Shown here: positions 49,216 to 59,979 of the stretch, piece after piece
How positions within the stretch are numbered: the stretch's first letter is position 1
Layout: each line of letters opens with the position of its first letter
Assembly (NCBI GenBank): GCA_963565915.1
Contig: OY751492.1
Location: 1,178,001-1,242,000, forward strand
Direction: 5' to 3'
DNA: 64,000 bases
Source of the DNA: Entoloma clypeatum
Taxonomy: Eukaryota; Basidiomycota; Agaricomycetes; Agaricales; Entolomataceae
Program-made: the position numbers and the translations under genes
The notes under the pieces: model-generated
The model's database searches: none
Told to the model about the DNA's origin: nothing
The model's input: the letters and a program-made list of their open reading frames with translations, nothing else

Positions 49216-50509
49216 CATTTCACCTCCCGGTGATAGGGCCGCGATGTGTCTAGGCCTAAATCTGCACATTTTGCATCATTTCACACTATCTATAAGGGAT
49301 GTAGAGAGTCCTAGATGAGCTCCGATTCTGAGGACTTAGTGGCGACATTAGAGAGACATTTTAAAGCATTTAGAGACCATGGCAATAGCGCTGGTCACCA
49401 CTATGGGCTTAGCTATGATACTCGAGAGCCATGGGATCGCCTCGCGAGATAGATAAGACTATCAAGCATCTCTCGAAACGAAGCGCGAAACAAGGAGATT
49501 GGTTATATTGGATTTATCGATGACACTAGCACTGTCTACTATACATTGAGGGCTTGACTGGAGACATTCTCGCGAGAGGCTTGGCAAATGTGCGCCTCGC
49601 TTCGCGTCCAAATTGTCCATATGGGGAATAGCCAATGACATCGGATCGAACAGACCGAGATCAGGTTTGATACACCACGATCAATGTGCATTACATGGCA
49701 GACATATTGATATGGATCGGTTGCTTACCGAGATGACCCTTAATCAAAGCATCTGATACCTCGCAGTAACTCGTTGGCATCATCGTGAGGTGTATCAATA
49801 GACCGAGATAGTGGAATAGTGTCCTCACAAGCATGATAGAGGTAGAAAATGGAGAAAAGAACGTACCTGTCGCATTGTCAACCACATGGACACATCGCGA
49901 CGTCTCTAGCAAAGGCTCACTTGACTGGATACCCCTTAGCGAGACCACATGCATCCCTTTTCTATATTTATTGCAGCTCATGTATAAAGTCTCATAGTTT
50001 CGTCATAGATAGGTTAGGTTAGATTGTGCCCCAGAATTGATAGCATTTGTCTTGTGCATCTGTCGTCGTTCGCGAGTATCATTGAAGCCTCGAGATCATT
50101 TGGTTTGCATCGGAAGTCAGTCGCAATTGTGTTTTGTGTGTTCGAGAACCTGTCAATCGTCAAATCGTGTTATCTATCGGTCGTATTGGTCATTGTTGTG
50201 TTCGTATTCGGTCGAGATCGTGTTCGCGAAGTCTTGTTGGTTCAGAAATCACAAACCTCGGTTCATTATCTATTGAGAACTATCTCTAAGTCTTGTTCAA
50301 GACCTATCGAGCCATCACTAAACGAGTTATTCAATTGTTGTTTGGAAGAGTCGCATCCTGAGTGATCCCACTCATCACCCCGAACTATATCGATTGAGAA
50401 GTACACATCGCGAGACTTGTTTGGTCTTCGTTGTTGTGTTTGGTGTTTGTGTGTGTGATAGAGATATCGCTCGCGCTCATCCCCAGACTCACTTCCTTTG
50501 TTTCACCGG
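49216..50509. mobile_element. Unidentified insertion of about 1.29 kb in Ty3-C
   Basis: It interrupts the protease-RT region: the minus-strand host frame NPEVDWT (50510) resumes as the segment leading to ERKIRKFEQ (49170-49205). tttcacc is present at both borders (about 49216 and 50497), a likely 6-7-bp duplication; acctcccgg/ccgggaggt flank in inverted orientation. The interior has no long coding frame, many tcgcga-type words and a ttgcagctcatgtataaag region. It could be a solo LTR of an unknown family or a non-autonomous element. Confidence 0.55.
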
Positions 50510-50823
50510 GAGGTCCAATCTACCTCGGGATTGTGCTCCTTGAGCCACGTGAATCCAAGTACAATATCCTGCTTTCCCAGTCCAGTTACTGCAAGCTGGG
50601 TCCACTCCGTGTGATCCTGATATCAGAGTATAACATCCAGGACCTCCGATATCGCTCCGGCATTGTTTGGAGTACCATCAATATTGTAAACAGGGATTGC
50701 CCGTTGTAGCCTTCAGGTAGTGAGTTGATGTTTCTCTACCAGCGAGCAGTCAATGAAGAAGCCGGTTGCTCCGCTATCAAGGAGAGCCTTTTGGGAAAGG
50801 GTATCCTTAGGATCTGTTGTCTC
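50510..50823 (-). pseudogene. Ty3-C aspartic protease, catalytic part
   Basis: Minus strand: KALLDSGATGFFIDCSLVEK (active-site DSG), IPVYNIDGTPN and IVLGFTWLKEHNPEVDW. An in-frame stop follows HQLTT. It is cut upstream by the hAT-like element. Confidence 0.8.
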
Positions 50824-52230
50824 TAGTGATGGACAGGGGTAACCCATGGGTAAAATTTTTGTCCTGTACCCTTACCCTTGAAAAACCATACCCCTGGTCA
50901 GGGGTGAGGGTTTTTGGGGGTGTGGGGGGGTACGGAATATCCGCAGGAGGGCATTCAAGGGTGGGTGCACGTGTGTGTTGCATTGTGTCCCAGTGCCCTA
51001 CACTCATAATGTCGTGGGTCTCCCAGCCCACCTTCCCCTCTCCAGCCACTGCCTTTGCCTCCTGCACCATTTGGCGGATGGGTAGGTTGTGGCAGTGGGC
51101 AAGTATGGGATAGTGGACAATGGAGTTGCATGTGTCTGGCCTCATGCACATCGGCAGAAGAGGGGGCCGAGTTGTTGGGTGCGAGGAGGGACGTTGGGTG
51201 TGAGACGAGGCCATTGAGCATGAGGAGGGGCAAAACAAGGCTGTTGGGCAAGAGGAGGGGTCATTGGGTGTGAGGAGGGGCATGACAGGGCTGTTGGGCA
51301 TTGTTGGGTGTGAGGAGGGGCAAAACAGGGCCGTTGGGCATGAGACGAGGCCAGTCGTTGGGCGTGAGGAGGGGTGAGACGAGGCAAGAGAAGGGGTCAT
51401 TGGATGTGGGGAGGGGCAAGGAGGGGTCGTTGGGCATGAGGCCCAGTGGAAATCGGGTTGGCTGCAATTGTGATTTTTGGCCAATTTTTCAGGGCTTTTT
51501 CAGGGCTGAGTGGGTTAAAATTGGTTTAAATGGCAAAATTGATGGTTCCTGCTCAAACCCTAAAAGTTGAACCATTTGTGGGTTATATCAGGGAACTTGA
51601 GGGGTTTGATCAGGGTTTCTCAGGGGGTTTTTTGGTTCCAAGTCAGTTCTGGTTGGTTGAAAAACAGGACTGAGGCCTTACTAGGCCTTACTGAGCGGGA
51701 ATTGGCTGGAAAAATTATTGGATTTCAAGAAAATTCCCACCCAAACATAATAAGTTGGATGGTTTATCAGTTCACTCAAATATCCCATTTTAACCTGATG
51801 AAAGCCCTGAAAAATCACGATCCCAGCTGACCCGATTTTGGCTGGGCATGAGGAGTGGGCGCGAAATAGGGCCGTTGGGCAAGAGGAGGGGATGTTGGGC
51901 ATAAGGTGTGGCCATTGGACGCAAGACGAGGCTGTTTGGTGTGAGGAGGGGCACTAGGAGGCCGTTGGGCACAAAATGAGGCCGTTGGGGATGAGGAGGG
52001 GTTGTTGTCTTGTGGGCATGGCATTGATGGAGGCAAGGATGTGAGAAAAGTCGCATCAACTTCAACTGGTTGATTGTTGATTGTTTGGCTCAACCTAATA
52101 TCACATGCCACCCCCAACCTGTCCCAAAGGGTAGGGGTTTTCGGAGGGTAAGAATTTCTTACCCTCACCCTTACCCTCCCTCTCCCTTCCCCAAAACCCT
52201 GAGGGTTTTGTGTACCCTTGTCCATCACTA
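50824..52230. mobile_element. hAT-like non-autonomous element (1,407 bp) carrying minisatellite
   Basis: Termini tagtgatggacaggggta and tacccttgtccatcacta; TSD gttgtctc at 50816-50823 and 52231-52238. Subterminal regions repeat taccct/agggta words. The interior has minisatellite units at about 51150-51435 and 51845-52015, with a second palindromic insert between them. No transposase. Termini differ in sequence from the M1-M8 family beyond tagtg. Confidence 0.9.
51440..51843. mobile_element. Nested MITE-like element in the 50824 element
   Basis: About 30 bp at the left (ggaaatcgggttggctg ... gtgattttt) are inverted at the right (aaaaatcacgatcc ... tgacccgatttt). The centre is non-coding. atgag on each side is a possible 5-bp duplication. 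Superfamily unknown. Confidence 0.55.
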
Positions 52231-52238
52231 GTTGTCTC

Positions 52239-53285
52239 CAGAACAACATCTAGTTCAATAGCATGGTCGGAGCTGTCAGAGGCCAGGATGTATTTTTTTG
52301 GAAGTTGTCGTTCCCATTTTCAGTGTCAGGGTTGGACAACTTTTGGAGTTGGGGTAGGTGTGACTGAGGGTTCATTCTGCACCGAGTCATAGGGAGAAGA
52401 AGTAAATTCTGATTTATCTATAGACAAGGAAGCATAATGATTGCTAGTGGACAACGAGGGCACACCATTCACTCATTGTCAGGGGGAAAATCCTCTTGTT
52501 TGTCTTCCGCTTGCTCCGACACTCCAGTAACATTGGAGGTGGATGCCACTGCATCTTTAGCGGCCAATTGGTCCATCACGTACTCCTCCTGTTCATCTGA
52601 CATCATGAATCGGACGTCAAATTGGAGTGGACACTTGTGACTGAAGTGACCAGTCTTACCACATCCGAAGCATACATTGGCGTTCTTACCCCTAATGCGA
52701 GAGGCATTGATATCCATCGCATTGGGGTCGCAGATGGTCAGAGCTGGAGCAATGCCTGTCAGAGGTGCACATGGAATATAGGGGATGAAAGGTTGGGAAA
52801 GACAGATCCTGCTGCTGCCTTCGGTGTGCTGCTGCCTTCGGTGTGGTCGGAGCAGCGTGGAAAGGGTTAGGGCATGTCGGAACTGTGGACTTGAAAGCTT
52901 TGTTGGTGATCCGATTATTGTTGTTGACTCGTGCAGCTGCATACCATGCATCCATGTCATCATCCGCAGGTCATCCGAAAGTTAGTGTAGCAATTTTGGA
53001 CTGAATGTTGGATCAGAGCCCATGTCGGAACTTGAGGACTATGTTCATTCCTTCAGTGTACCCAGCCTTTTCGACATAATCTTTGAAGTCATCAATGTAA
53101 GCCTCCACATCTTGACTTCCCTGGTAGTAGGCTTCTCCCTCAAGAATAAGCCATGCATCTTGTTCTTTGTTTTTCGGAGTGAACTCCGCAATGAACTCAG
53201 TTTGGAACTGTACCCATGTCTGGTGGCATGGAGCTCCAGTCCGACACTCTTGTCAGATAATGCGGTCGGCAAAGCGCGCAGCGCA
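52239..53285 (-). pseudogene. Ty3-C Gag C-terminal part, zinc knuckle and linker
   Basis: CFGCGKTGHFSHKC (CX2CX4HX4C) near 52670, followed by FMMSDEQEEYVMDQLAAKDA. Upstream is the capsid end (EFTPKNKEQ, LILEGEAYYQGS, YVEKAGYTEGMNIV-type sequence) in broken frames. It joins the protease after removal of the 50824 element. Confidence 0.75.
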
Positions 53286-53784
53286 TAGTGTTTGAAAGTC
53301 CAGTCCAGTCTGGTTTTTTGCCCAAAAAATTAAGAACCTAGAACCAAGACTGGTTGAGTGGTTTCTCCAAAAAACTGAAACCAGAACTGGACTGGTCAAA
53401 GACTGGTAAACCAGTCTTTTTTTCCTGAAAAAAGTAAACCAGGACTGGTTCAAACTGGTTCAAACTGGTTATTTTCCAATTTATTAAAACTGTTTCAGAA
53501 GATCATTTATGACACATTTCAAAACATTTTATAGAAGCTTTGATAAACAAAATCCATGTGAACCTATATGAACCTGTGTGAACCTATGACCAGTTTACAT
53601 TTTTTGAGTCTCAAATCAAGACTGGTGTTAAGCCAGTCTTCTTTTTTTCCAAAATTTGAAGAACCTGAGACTGGTCAATTCTTAAAAATCTGAAACTTGA
53701 GACTGCAGTCCAGTCTTTCACCAGTCTTTACCAGTCTGGTTCTGGTCCAGTTCTAGGTCTTTGAGACTGGACTTCAAAACACTA
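53286..53784. mobile_element. hAT-type MITE M6 (499 bp)
   Basis: tagtgtttgaaagtccagtc ... gacttcaaaacacta; flanks gcagcgca and gcagcgcg (7 of 8 match). Interrupts Ty3-C gag. Confidence 0.9.
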
Positions 53785-54320
53785 GCAGCGCGTCCACTCT
53801 TCATGAAGGAAAGTGCCCAATAGATCCTAGCATGATCGTCTGCAAACTGTTCCAGAACCAATCCCATATACAGTTCGCAAGAATTAAGAAAAGTCCAACC
53901 AGTGGTACGTGCTCTGTCGAAGTCCGACGGAGTCGTGGGTTTGGCCCAATGTACGCCTGGATTGGCAGGTGTGATCAGAGCTGGCAGAAAGGCCAGAACT
54001 GGGGCCTCTGCTGGAGGGGGAATCAAGTTGGGGTTGGGAATGGGGGCAGGTGGAATAGTGGTGCAGATAAGTTGTTCAAGTTGAGCGGTAATGTTGGTGA
54101 GGGTTTGGCGGTGTTCCTGGAACTCACATTCAAGTGCAGCAAGACGTTCAGGGTTGTCCATTTCTACGTATGATGTGGAGTCACCAGTTACAGAGTGGTA
54201 GGCGGATCGGTGGAAAGAGGGATTGGAAGGGGCGTCGGATGTACCGGAATTGAAGGAGGGCGGACTCGAGTCCATGTTGTCAACTCTGAAGCACGGAATG
54301 GCTTCAATGGTACAATTCAT
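53785..54320 (-). pseudogene. Ty3-C Gag N-terminal part
   Basis: Starts MNCTIEAIPCFRVDNMDSSP. It has an acidic/coiled region (RLAALECEFQEHRQTLTNIT), a Pro-rich linker and the capsid start TPSDFDRARTTGWTFLNSCE, then LVLEQFADDHARIYWALSFM up to the MITE. Confidence 0.8.
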
Positions 54321-54349
54321 ACCCAGTCCATTTAGAGAGAACTTTCTAC

Positions 54350-54905
54350 TGTAAGGGCGACCTTACAATCCAACAACTCCAAAGTGCTCTGAAGCGACTC
54401 CAATGTTGGATGACTTGCAAGGGAAATCCAAAGTTAAATTAGACTCTATGAAGTACAATACAAGGCATATCTTGCAAGGGAAATCCAAAGAGAAAGTTCT
54501 GAGGATTTCCTTGCAGGCTAGACAGCTATATAGAGTGAGATAGTTAATACATTCAAGTTGGCAATTGTCAAGAAAGCAAACCTCAATAAAGGTTGAACCA
54601 TGACATAGAGACCTTTTGTCTTTTAGATGATTGAAATAAGCATATATTAGAGTATTTCTAATGAGGGAATAGTCCAGACAGTGCCTGGATCAGTAGGTGA
54701 GTATCAATATCATCAAAACTCCGAAAGTGCCATAAAGGCATTTATTGTGGCACATCTGCTAAGCAGATTCATTTCATCTCTTTTGCCCCTTCTTTAGTAT
54801 GTATAGAAGTATATTTCTACCGAAGCGATAAGGCTGGCGATTCCCGGACGAGTAGATAGCTTCTAGTATCATTAAACCCCCAAAGCACCACAAAACTGTT
54901 AATTT
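54350..54905 (-). repeat. Ty3-C 5' LTR remnant and unassigned sequence
   Basis: Begins tgtaagggcgacc on the + strand, the expected complement of a Ty3-C LTR end. Two copies of cttgcaagggaaatccaaag occur near 54413 and 54473. No gene is seen. The far end of the LTR could not be found. Confidence 0.45.
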
Positions 54906-55339
54906 TTGCGCAACCATGGAACTGATCCTTATCGCGCCAAACCCGCAACTCCGTCGGACTTTGACGGAGCACGTACCACTGGTTGGACTTTTCTTAATTC
55001 TTGCAAACTGTATATGGGATTGGTTCCGGAACAGTTTGCAGACGATCATGCTAGGATCTATTGGGTGCTTTGCTTCATGAAGAGTGCATGCAGTGCACGC
55101 TTTGCCGACTGCATCATCTGACAAGAGCATCGGACCGGAGCTCCATGCCACCAGACCTGGGTGCAGTTCCAAACCGAGTTCATTGCGGAGTTCACTCCAA
55201 AAAACAAAGAACAAGACACATGGCTCATTCTTGAGGGAGAAGCCTATTACCAAGGTAGTCGAAATATGGAGGCTTACATTGACAACTTCAAAGATTATGT
55301 CGAAAAGGCTGGGTACACTGAAGGAATGAACATAGTCCT
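54906..55339 (+). pseudogene. Ty3-C-like Gag fragment on the opposite strand
   Basis: DFDGARTTGWTFLNSCKLYM, FADDHARIYWVLCFMKS, then shifted FIAEFTPKNKEQDTWLILEG and YVEKAGYTEGMNIVL. About 85 percent similar by eye to the minus-strand Ty3-C Gag. Truncated on the left and by the Copia-3 LTR on the right. Confidence 0.7.
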
Positions 55340-55640
55340 GTTGGAACAGCATACGATCACATCAACACCAGAGGTTATCACAGTGGGTGTGTCATCTTGC
55401 AGTCCTAGTATACTCTATGCTACGTGCTATGGAACATGTATTCTACGATAGAGGTGAAACCTACTACTAACCTTGAGAGATGTTTGCAGGTGGGGGTCAC
55501 TTGGTAAGAGCGTTATATTGCACAGAGAATAAGGACAGTCTTATATACTAGTCTACTTATTTGTACATTATTTGTACATCATGGGATTGAGCACACGATG
55601 CTATAGATGAAAGATCTATAGGAGTGGAATTCGTTTAACA
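55340..55640 (-). repeat. 3' LTR of Copia-3
   Basis: 301 bp, tgttggaacagc to cgtttaaca on the + strand. The left flank is agtcc. No partner LTR is present in the window. Confidence 0.8.
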
Positions 55641-55655
55641 CTCCCCCTCGATGTG

Positions 55656-56195
55656 TATACATCGGATTATGAAAATGTCAAGCCTAAATGTTGGCAACAT
55701 CTTTCAAAGAGTTCCCGACTAAGATTTTTAGTTAGCATATCTGCGGGATTGGATGTACCTTCAATGTACTCTACAGTGATCAATCCATGAGAGATGTATT
55801 CTCAGATGACATGATATCTTAGATCAATATGTTTAGTATGGCGTTCCTGCACAGGGTTGTTCTGAATAAAGATCGAGCCATGATTGTCGGCATAGATCAG
55901 GACATTCCGCATTAGGAAGCCAATCTCCTGGAAGTTCTTTGCCTTTTACTTTGAAGCCTTCAGGTTGCATCATGTATAACTCTTCCTGGAGTTTCCCATA
56001 AAGGAAAGCAGCAGTTATGTCTAGCGCAAGAATCATTCAACTCTCAAGCGCGGCGGTAGCGAGCATGAGACGTACTGTCTCGAATTGAACTACAGGAGAG
56101 AATACCTCGTCGAATTTGATTCCCTCAATTTGCAAGAACCCTTGTGCAACAAGCTGAGCCTTTTTGCGGCCATCGGTCTTTATGTTGAAGACCCA
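55656..56195 (-). pseudogene. Copia-3 RT and RNase H, fused by deletion
   Basis: RT part: MILALDITAAFLYGKLQEEL and MMQPEGFKVKGKE. It then jumps to the RNase H end, in another frame (NVLIYADNHGSIFIQNNPVQ, HTKHIDLRYHVI, NPADMLTKNLSRELFE). The YVDD motif and most of RNase H are missing. Confidence 0.8.
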
Positions 56196-56707
56196 TCATG
56201 ATCCGATGGCCTTCCGTCCAGTCAGTAAAGGTGTTAGATCATAGACATCACGCTGCTTGATGCTATCAAGTTCCTTATGGCATGCGTCCAACCACTCATC
56301 CTGGAGGTTTTTCAGCATTTTAGCAATGTCGCAAAACTTCATCTCCCGGATATCATGGAACTGTGAGAGATTAGATTCAGAGTGAGGAACGGCTGATGCA
56401 AGTAGTGCGTTCAACTCAGCGATCTGTTTCGTGTCTCCCCCTCGTTTCTGAACTAATCGTTCTAGGTACAAGTTAAATGCTTTTGGACCTAGCTCCACAT
56501 CATTCATCATTTTGCACAGTAAGCTCTCCGCATCCATATCTTCCAAAGGTTCATCATCAGGAACTTTGGGGTCACCGGGAGGAGTACCGGAAGATCCACT
56601 AGGCCCTGCATCAGGTGGGGCTAAGGGGGAACTAGGTTCCACTTCTTCCTGTCATGATCAGGGAACATTGCGGAGCCAGAAAGGCTCACACTGCTGTTTC
56701 TCTCAAT
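56196..56707 (-). pseudogene. Copia-3 linker and RT N-terminus
   Basis: DEWLDACHKELDSIKQRDVY and TPLLTGRKAIGS are the RT start. Upstream is a Pro/Ser/Gly-rich linker (PSSPLAPPDAGPSGSSGTPP). Confidence 0.75.
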
Positions 56708-57490
56708 TCACAGCTTCATGCCAAGAGTGTGTGCGATTGATGTTGCGTTGTTGTTGCACGGAGTGCCGTTGCTCCCTGTAGATGTTGCCTTCCCGTCAAG
56801 GCGGGTTAGCATTCCTTCATGGTCGAGGGACATCAGCAGGCAGAGGATTTGCCAGCTGGTTCTGGACCTCAGGGTCATCCTGATTTGAAGGTGGTACATC
56901 AGCGCCGTCGCGCTGGTTTCCATTTGGAGCAGAAGGGGGATTGGAGGATCATCTCCGCTCAGCTGATTATGCCAGCGGGAATGATAATGAACATCTCCGT
57001 CTCCAAAGTGGTGATCAACATCGTCATCAGGGTTTTCGTTATCCTGAGACTCATCATGGGAAGGCTCATTTCCCATGGGTGTGTGTTGTGGCACTTTGGT
57101 ATCTGGACACCTCGGAAAGAGTGTTTCATCAAATACCATGGTAGTACCAATAAAGATACTGTTTTTATCAGTCATAAACTGATATGCTTTCATTCCTGGT
57201 TTAAAACCCATAAAGGTCATAAGCTCCACACGTGGATTTAATTTATTCACATGGCATTCTTCAGGAATATAAACATAGGCAGTGCAGCCTAAAACTCGGA
57301 GATTAGATACATTCAGTTTTTGCCCTTTTAGTGATTCAAAAGGTGTTTTCCAATAAAGTCGTTTAATTGGCGTGCAATTATAGACATGCACGGCGTGTAA
57401 AATGCAAAACTCCCACCATGATTGTGGTAAGCAGGTGGCAAATCGCATCGCCTGTGCTTTCTCTACAATGGTGCGGTTAATCCTTTCGGC
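56708..57490 (-). pseudogene. Copia-3 integrase C-terminal part
   Basis: RFATCLPQSWWEFCILHAVH, TPFESLKGQKLNVSNLRVLG, CTAYVYIPEECHVNKLNPRV and FMGFKPGMKAYQFM, the conserved segments that follow the integrase Glu in copia elements. The frame decays after about 57000. Confidence 0.8.
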
Positions 57491-58381
57491 TCAACCATTT
57501 TGTTGGGGTGTATTAGGAGCTGAAAGATCCTTGAGGTATTTTACTACCCCAGTTTCCTTTTTGAACTCTCCCCCTCCATCAAAACGCCATCGGCGAAATT
57601 GGGCATTAAACTGGGTTTTCATTAGTGTTGTCCACTTTTTGAATGCATCAGAGGTATCGGATTTGAGTTTCAACAATACCGTCCAAGCATGCCCAGAATA
57701 GTCATCCAAGAAGCTGATGTAGTATTTAAATTTGTGATAGGAGGTGATTGGAAACTCTTTGAGGTCCAAATGGAGCAACTCAAAGGGTCTGGAAGCACGT
57801 GAAGATGAAGGAGGGAAGCTTTTCAACCTCAACTTCGCTTCTGCGCAGGGACGGCATGGCTTATCCTTAAGGGGAAATTGGACATCCCTTGGGAATCCAT
57901 CACATGTGTTGGGTGCCTTTTTCAGGACATCTTTTCCAGGGTGTGCAAACCGCTGATGCCAAATGCTGTAATCGGCTTTATAGACATTGATATTTCTAGC
58001 ATTTAGCTGCGTGATTTGTTCAACACATGTATTTACCCAGTATATTGTCAAACCAGGAAAATGAGGTTCATATTCTAGTACACACTTTCCATCTTTGAAG
58101 AAACTAAGATTGTCAGCTGAGCCAGCAACATTTAATCCAGATTCTTGAAGAATTTCACCCATCAACATGAGGCGAGTGGAAAGCTCTGGGATGTGTAGAA
58201 CTGGATAAAGCCGAGTCGTTAGACTTCTTGACTTTCCTTGATGTGATGGTATCATGTGAGTCATAAACACGGTCCCTCTTCCTTTTATAGAGATCTTTGC
58301 TTTGCCTGCAGTCTGGGCAGTACAGATCAATTTCTCTTCTTCGTACGTTGCAAAGTCACTCATCTCTGCGGTGAAGTGCAT
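57491..58381 (-). pseudogene. Copia-3 protease end, pre-integrase and integrase core
   Basis: SDFATYEEEKLICTAQTAGK and LYPVLHIPELSTRLMLMGEI (protease), IWHQRFAHPGKDVLKKAPNT and CRPCAEAKL (zinc site), LLHLDLKEFPITSYHKFKYY (Asp-1) and WRFDGGGEFKKETGV (Asp-2), ending NTPQQNG at a stop just before the Glu. Mostly open. Confidence 0.85.
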
Positions 58382-59292
58382 ACTAGCGCCGGAATCTCGA
58401 GGAGTTCTCTCGCACCAGCAGTCATGATATGTTCAGCGGGACTAGATGTCAACCGCAATTCTAGAGGAGGATGACAACGAGGGTCAGTCATTGGAGTAGA
58501 AGATTGTTGGGGGGGAATGACACGTCCCAAGCCTGTGACAGTGGTGAAGGGAGTCAGCAGATTCATAGTCATTGCCGATGAGGCAATATGAGAGCAGCCG
58601 GCGGTGTCACCTGCAGCGGCCTCTTGGGCGTGCTGGGCCTTTTTCCAACTCTGCGACCCTTCCTTTTTGGGTACAAACAGCTGCTTCTTGTTTTGATCAC
58701 TGGAGTTGTTTGACGGTGTCTCCTTTGCCTTTCCTTTTCCTTTGTTCTGTTGATGAGGTTTGCCGGAATTCTGGTTTGACCCAGAAGCATCAGCAGGTTC
58801 CGGACCATTGTGCCAGCGGGGTTCCTGTCCTTTCCGCTTGACAGCGGAGATCTTGTTGGCAGCTGGAAGTTGTGCTTTGGCTTGTATGTGCATGTACTCC
58901 GTGGTTATGATCTCTTCAACATCGGTAAGTTTGAAAGTATCTAACTTCCATTCTTTGGCCAGATGCGAACCAAGATGTTTCCACTTGGGAGGTAGACGGT
59001 GCACAGCAAGCATCCCTTGCAATTTAGGAGCAAAGGGGATCTTGTGCCCGTCGAGGCATGCCAAGAGATCACGGAATTTAGAGAATTCCGGACAGGGGTC
59101 ACCACCAGACAGGTGCCAATTGAGAGTCAAGGCAAAGTCCTTGAACATCTCGTCGGGGCCTTTGTTCTCAAAGAGAGTTTTCAGCTGATCCCAAACCTCT
59201 TTCGAAGTCTGGAATGCTGTAACCTCATGCTTTACAGATTCCACCAGAGATAAGATGATTGCGCCGCACCCTGGCGCCAGGACAGGGGAGTC
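58360..59292 (-). pseudogene. Copia-3 Gag, N-terminus missing
   Basis: Coding sequence begins at the L4 border with LAPGCGAIILSLVESVKHEV and continues QTSKEVWDQLKTLFENKGPD, YMHIQAKAQLPAANKISAVK and a Lys-rich tail. The apparent Met at 59358 lies in the LTR and is not the real start. The protease DSGA motif should lie near 58400, where the frame is broken. Confidence 0.8.
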
Positions 59293-59512
59293 TGTTATAA
59301 ACAAACACATTAGTATGCGCACCTGAAAATTTGGCCGTGTGATACAGGAGCACTCCAACCTTGTGAGGTTGGCTGTTGACGGCGCTGGGGGGTGTCTGTG
59401 CCCTACCCCCCAAAGAAGTGCCTGTGCGGTTCTTATCCTTCAGTTGTGTTCACTTGCCAGAGGGGGCTGCACCCCTTTATACCCAGCGCGCTACCATGCG
59501 ACTACCGCCAAC
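59293..59512 (-). repeat. LTR fragment L4, second occurrence
   Basis: Starts tgttataaacaaacacatta on the + strand. Its reverse complement matches 25947-26094 plus 31850-31888. A gggtataaaggggtg TATA-like element is near 59475 (minus strand). The outer end beyond 59478 is uncertain. Confidence 0.6.
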
Positions 59513-59971
59513 TAGTGTTATGAAGTCCAGTAGACCTAGAACTGGACCAGAACCAGACTGGTAAAGACTGGTGAAAGTGGACTGCAGTCTCAGCTTCTTC
59601 AAATTTTGGAAAGAAAGAAGACTGGTGTAACACCAGTCTTGATTTGAGACTCAAAAAATATAAACTGGTCATAGGTTCACACAGGTTCTTATAGGTTCAC
59701 ATGGATGTGTTCATCAAAGCTTCTATAAAATGTTTTGAAATGTGTTATAAATCATATTTTGAAACAGTTTTAATGAGTTGGAAAATTACCAGTTTAACCC
59801 AGTTCGAACCAGTCCTGGTTTCCTTTTTTGAGAAAGAAAAGACTGGTTCACCAGTCTTTGACCAGTCCAGTCCTGGTTTCAGTTTTTTGGAGAAACCACT
59901 CAACCAGTCTTGGTTCTAGGTTCTTAATTTTTTGGACAAAAAACCGGACTAGACTGAACTTTCGAACACTA
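59513..59971. mobile_element. hAT-type MITE M7 (459 bp)
   Basis: tagtgttatgaagtccagta ... gaactttcgaacacta; TSD ccgccaac/ctgccaac (7 of 8). Confidence 0.9.
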
Positions 59972-59979
59972 CTGCCAAC

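Larger units (their letters stand above)
55340..59292 (-). mobile_element. Ty1/copia element Copia-3, defective, 5' end lost
   Basis: 3' LTR 55340-55640, followed on the + strand by ctccccctcgatg (polypurine tract on the minus strand). Then RT/RNase H with a large deletion, integrase, protease and Gag. The 5' end is replaced at 59293 by LTR sequence L4, which does not match the 3' LTR. Confidence 0.85.
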
